This document shows, one piece after another, positions 60,786-64,000 of a stretch of DNA of 64,000 bases. The notes below the pieces were generated by a model, which had not been told where the DNA came from, did no database searches, and saw only the letters and a program-made list of their open reading frames with translations. Every line of letters starts with the position of its first letter. Within the stretch, counting starts at the first letter, position 1. A program made the position numbers and the translations under genes. Source of the stretch: SOIV01 sp964435925. GTDB taxonomy: Bacteria > Acidobacteriota > Aminicenantia > Aminicenantales > Aminicenantaceae. The stretch lies in contig CAYTBG010000002.1 in the NCBI GenBank assembly GCA_964435925.1, forward strand, positions 8,984 through 72,983, written 5' to 3'.

Positions 60786-63558
60786 TCAGAATTGGAGTTT
60801 GAATCCTATCTGTAACCGTCTTGGGTAGAAGTACCATTCAGGCGCTTTGTAGAGCGAACTGGACATCGTATGAGAGGCCCAATACGTAACAGTATCTGCA
60901 TTGAGAACATTCCATAAATCAAAAATAGCAAGAAATCTCACCCTGTCACCTATATGAAAGGTTTTCTGCAGCCTTAAGTCCAACATATTCCAGTTTGGAA
61001 ATCTTTCATTGCCTCTCGGTTCGACTAAAACATACCGCCTCCCCTGGTCAAGGCGGAAACGAGTGAAAGATGGATCGGGCCTTCCTGTCTGGTAAATCCA
61101 GTTAGCACTTGCCAGTATACCCCATGGAAATGTATAGCCTGCTTGAACCTTTAAAATCCACGGCCGGTCAAGTGCCAGGCGCCCGTAGGCATTGATAAAA
61201 TCATTAGGATCTTCTCCATAGCTACCACCTCGAGCAACCGTGGAATACTGTCTGGCACTGGTTCCGTGGCTTATCGTGGTCAATCCCTCACTCTTGGAAT
61301 AGGTAAGGGACATACCCAGCATCCAGTTATGGGAATACCGCTTTTTTAGGGTCAACACACCGGCGTTATATTTTTGCCCATACGCAGCGGGATTGGTAAA
61401 CCATACTTGCTTAACGCCCACATTTGTCTGATTGAAAAGAGTGTAAGTTTTACCGTTATCCTCGGATACCATGGTGACTTCTTCATAAGTTGACTCCCTA
61501 CCTTCCATACCCATGAGGTTACTCATCGTTTTATTGATATAGGTTACCTCGATTCCGAAATCTGGGAGAAGCTCTCTCTCGAGGCTTACTGAAAATAGAT
61601 CAGCGTAGGGAGTTTTTAAATCGGGATCCATCTTATACGCAGCCGCATCTGAATACGAATACCAAAATGCCCACTCGTCGGCGTCAAAATCATAGTAATA
61701 AACATTCCAATCCGTAACGTTGGGGCCTGGATAAGTCCAGTTGGACATTAAGAGTGCGTCATAATAACGGCCGTAAGAAGCTTTGAGCAAGGTTTTCTGG
61801 TCTGAAGTTAACTGGTAGGTCAAGCCGATTCGTGGTGCAATCGTATTCCAACCAACCATATCTTTAACTGCCGCCGTTGTTTGAGAAGTGGGTGTAAAAT
61901 AATCCATGACAGGAAGCTCAGGAACATAACCATTGCTGTAGTCAAACCTCAACCCAAGATTCAAGACCAGCCTGTCTCCAATCTTCAAGGAGTCATCCAC
62001 ATATGCCGAAAAACTGTCTATAACGCCGCCGACATAAAAAACATCCTGCTGATACATATAGTATGGTACGCCGTAATAATCATAGTACCAGCGCTCTCCG
62101 ACATATCCTTCTGGCCATCTTGAATCTCCGTGGTAATACTGGGCTCCTACCTTAAATTCATGATCCCCCCCAAGGAAATCATCTGCAAAATAAGACAGGC
62201 TGGCACTGGCCTGATGCCTCGACGTTTTCCAAAAATAGGCAGCGCCGCCAAGCCCTCCAGTAACCTCTCCAGTGGCCCAATCCCAATGAGGAGAAGTCTC
62301 CCAGTCTCCATTCATCGGTCCCCAATCATCATCGGCAGTATAGCCGGCATATTTCAAATCAATAAAAGCACTGTTACTCAATTGCCAAGTATACCCGATA
62401 TTCCAAGAATATGTGGCGCCCTCAGCAAAGCCACGTGTGGATGGCGCTTCCCAATAATAAGCATAATCTGCGGATTCAAAGTCCTCATAATAAATTGAAG
62501 CCTGCAATTTATGCTGAGGGGCTAACTGGAATGAAAGTTTAAAAAGCCCTTTATTTCTAGGCGCAACTATAGCAGCACCAGGATACATAGACCAATAAGA
62601 AAGCCCGATATCCTGTCTCTCATATGTGCCGTAAAACCACAACCTGTCTTTAATAATAGGTCCTCCCAGTTGAGCCGCTGCACTTAAATATTTTTTGATT
62701 CGGTATGAGTAATAAGAACCAGGATAATTATCAGCCTCTTGAAGAGGGACGCTCGGATCCAACACTGGGAACGGATTATTGTCATCTGTAAGAGCTTGAA
62801 ACTGACCATAGTAGGAGATGTTGCCTGAAAACCTGTTGCCCCCGGATTTTGTTATAATATTTATGACCGCCCCAGTGTATTGCCCGAACTCAGCAGGAGC
62901 ACCGATTCCAAAAGTCTCAACTTCCTCAAAGGCTTCAGAAGTGACATCCAGAAAGCTACCCCCCTGACCAAGTACTGGCTAATCCAATTCCATCCATTTG
63001 ATAGTTATTGGCTTCTGAACCAGAACCATGAGCAACACTAAAATTACCTTCTTGCCAGGTTTGCGATAGGCCGGGAGCAAATTTGATAACATCATAAAGT
63101 GAATTTCGACCCATGGGTAATTTTTCGAGCGCATCTTTGTCGAAAACGTAGGAATTACCGGATTGAGTCACATCAACAACAGGAGACGGTGCGGTAACCA
63201 AGACAGATTCCTGAATAGCTGCTTGCTGCAATGTTATGTTTTCAGTGATAGTTTTTGCCACTGATACCCTTACGTTTTCTCTATTTAGAGTCGTGAATCC
63301 CTCCAGTTTGAAAACTAGCTTGTAAGTTCCGGGCGGTAGGTTAACAAATCTGTAACTGCCCTTTGCAGACGTAAATTGGGCTTGAACTCCTCCCAACAGA
63401 GATGGACTTGAAATTTCTATTGTTACTCCAGGAAGTGGGTTGCTGTCTGCATCTAAAACTGTTCCTGTGATCCTTCCTGTTTGTCTCTGAGCAAAAACAG
63501 AGCCGGCGATTAAACAGACACAGAGTAGAGTTAAAACAAAAAATTTTAAGAATTTCAT
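60786..63558 (-). pseudogene. TonB-dependent receptor, frameshifted in a G6 tract
   Basis: About 924 residues when read through one frameshift. A signal peptide (FFVLTLLCVCLIAGSVFAQ) leads to a carboxypeptidase-regulatory-like domain (GTVLDADSNPLPGVTIEISS, LPPGTYKLVFKLEGF), a plug domain (VVDVTQSGNSYVFD, NYQMDGIGLASTWSGG) and a large barrel ending in LQIGFKLQF. The frame breaks at a run of six G (plus-strand C at 62959-62964); removing one G gives SGGSFLDVTSEAFEEVE, a normal plug continuation. The family imports glycans or peptides in SusC-like fashion, but no SusD gene is here. AGGAGG precedes ATG 63558. Could be a sequencing error or phase variation. Confidence 0.85.
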
Positions 63559-63842
63559 GTTTCCTCCTTCATGAAAAGTTTTGATTTTGAAGCTTATTGA
63601 TAGCTCCTATATAACCAATTTATCGCTTATTGAATACCCAAAAAATTTATATTCGATCGAATATGTTTTGCCAAGTTTTCTTTCGTTATGCCTTGTTTTC
63701 ATCAGGATTGATTCTGGAATTTGTCATTAGAAATATTTATCATTGATATGATTGTTCTTCTCGTTATTCTCCTCCTTTTAATTTTTTACCCATTGCTGAC
63801 GCAAGGATTATCTTCCTTTATATCAATTGACTTATAATAAAT
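63559..63842. other. AT-rich upstream region of the TonB receptor
   Basis: 284 bases with no coding frame. A ribosome binding site (AGGAGG on the minus strand, 63563-63568) belongs to the receptor. No convincing promoter box could be fixed. Confidence 0.4.
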
Positions 63843-64000
63843 TTATCCACATAAATCGGGTGTGTATAGTATAATTATGCTGTAAATTTGTATAGATTTT
63901 CTATTTTTTGTCTTTTTTCTATGTTCCAGAATTTCCTGGAGCCTACCAAAATATTTATCGCTGGGTGTGACATTATCTATGGCCTCATGGGAGCGGTAGT
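63843..64000 (-). CDS. C-terminal end of an integrase-type (rve) transposase, cut by window edge
   Basis: On the minus strand a frame is open from the edge to TAA at 63843-63845. It begins YRSHEAIDNVTPSDKYFGR, which is the well-known end of the DDE integrase core of IS3/IS481-like transposases ('Y-x-RPHEALxxxTPadvYfgR'), followed by LQEILEHRKKTK and a short tail. So an insertion sequence lies directly beyond the window. The rest of the enzyme cannot be judged. Confidence 0.75.
   Translation of the reverse strand, partial: YRSHEAIDNVTPSDKYFGRLQEILEHRKKTKNRKSIQIYSIIILYTPDLCG

Noticed and set aside
63921..64000. Plus-strand frame open to the right edge
   Set aside because: The opposite strand encodes a clear integrase-core C terminus over the same bases.
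1..64000. tRNA, rRNA genes and CRISPR arrays
   Set aside because: I found no cloverleaf-like gene, no rRNA segments and no regularly spaced repeat array; a short tRNA could still be missed by eye.

Overview
The window reads as a chromosomal segment of a Gram-negative, probably thermophilic, heterotrophic anaerobe. The cell type follows from a BamD-like lipoprotein, TonB-dependent receptors, a GT9 heptosyltransferase-like enzyme and a meso-diaminopimelate-type MurE. A warm or saline habitat is suggested by mannosyl-3-phosphoglycerate synthase and an archaeal-type FBP aldolase/phosphatase. The mix of carboxypeptidase-regulatory TonB receptors, PadR plus large FtsX/MacB-type permeases, C69 dipeptidase, S9 peptidase and imidazolonepropionase resembles Acidobacteriota relatives such as Candidatus Aminicenantes. 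That placement is an inference; no rRNA gene is present to test it.

Layout. (1) 1-16.4 kb, plus strand, is an accessory region bracketed by two copies of a two-gene module (universal stress protein plus a 144-residue unknown protein; 470-1532 and 15352-16416). Inside lie lipoproteins, a candidate structured RNA (3675-3814), a dense run of tiny genes with a phage or mobile-element flavour (4520-6541: XRE regulator, zinc-knuckle protein, radical-SAM remnant, PC4-like protein), a sodium:solute symporter, rpsU, and a biosynthetic cluster (9993-15308: broken SDR epimerase, Ddl-like ATP-grasp ligase, asparagine-synthase-like amidotransferase, mannosyl-3-phosphoglycerate synthase, small membrane protein). 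(2) 16.5-22.0 kb: rpoD, a sulfatase-superfamily protein without the formylglycine motif, a small membrane exporter and a GT9 glycosyltransferase. (3) 22.3-39.3 kb, minus strand: a complete-looking division and cell wall (dcw) operon in the order mraZ-rsmH-ftsL-ftsI-murE-murF-mraY-murD-ftsW-murG-murC-ftsQ-ftsA-ftsZ, ending in hutI, with a clear sigma-70 promoter and a three-repeat MraZ operator. murB and ddl are not in it. (4) 39.5-49.3 kb: DUF2007, Nudix, FBP aldolase/phosphatase, M23 peptidase, AGCS symporter, cyclophilin, and a PadR-regulated ABC permease. (5) 49.5-64 kb is a decaying, rearranged region. Intact enzymes (racemase, EFR1-type ferredoxin, C69 dipeptidase, EreA-like protein, S9 peptidase) alternate with fragments: a beta-lactamase-fold protein missing its middle, a truncated IS91-type transposase, two TonB-receptor fragments, a CehA/McbA fragment, a TonB receptor frameshifted in a G6 tract, and an integrase-type transposase running off the right edge.

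How the genes work together. The dcw operon makes lipid II and the divisome core, with MraZ positioned to repress its own promoter. The mpgS cluster is the most original metabolic unit: it should make mannosyl-3-phosphoglycerate, and its amidotransferase and ATP-grasp neighbours suggest a further modified compatible solute or conjugate. Short palindromic intergenic repeats are scattered through the right two thirds, and one forms the C-terminal tail of FtsW.
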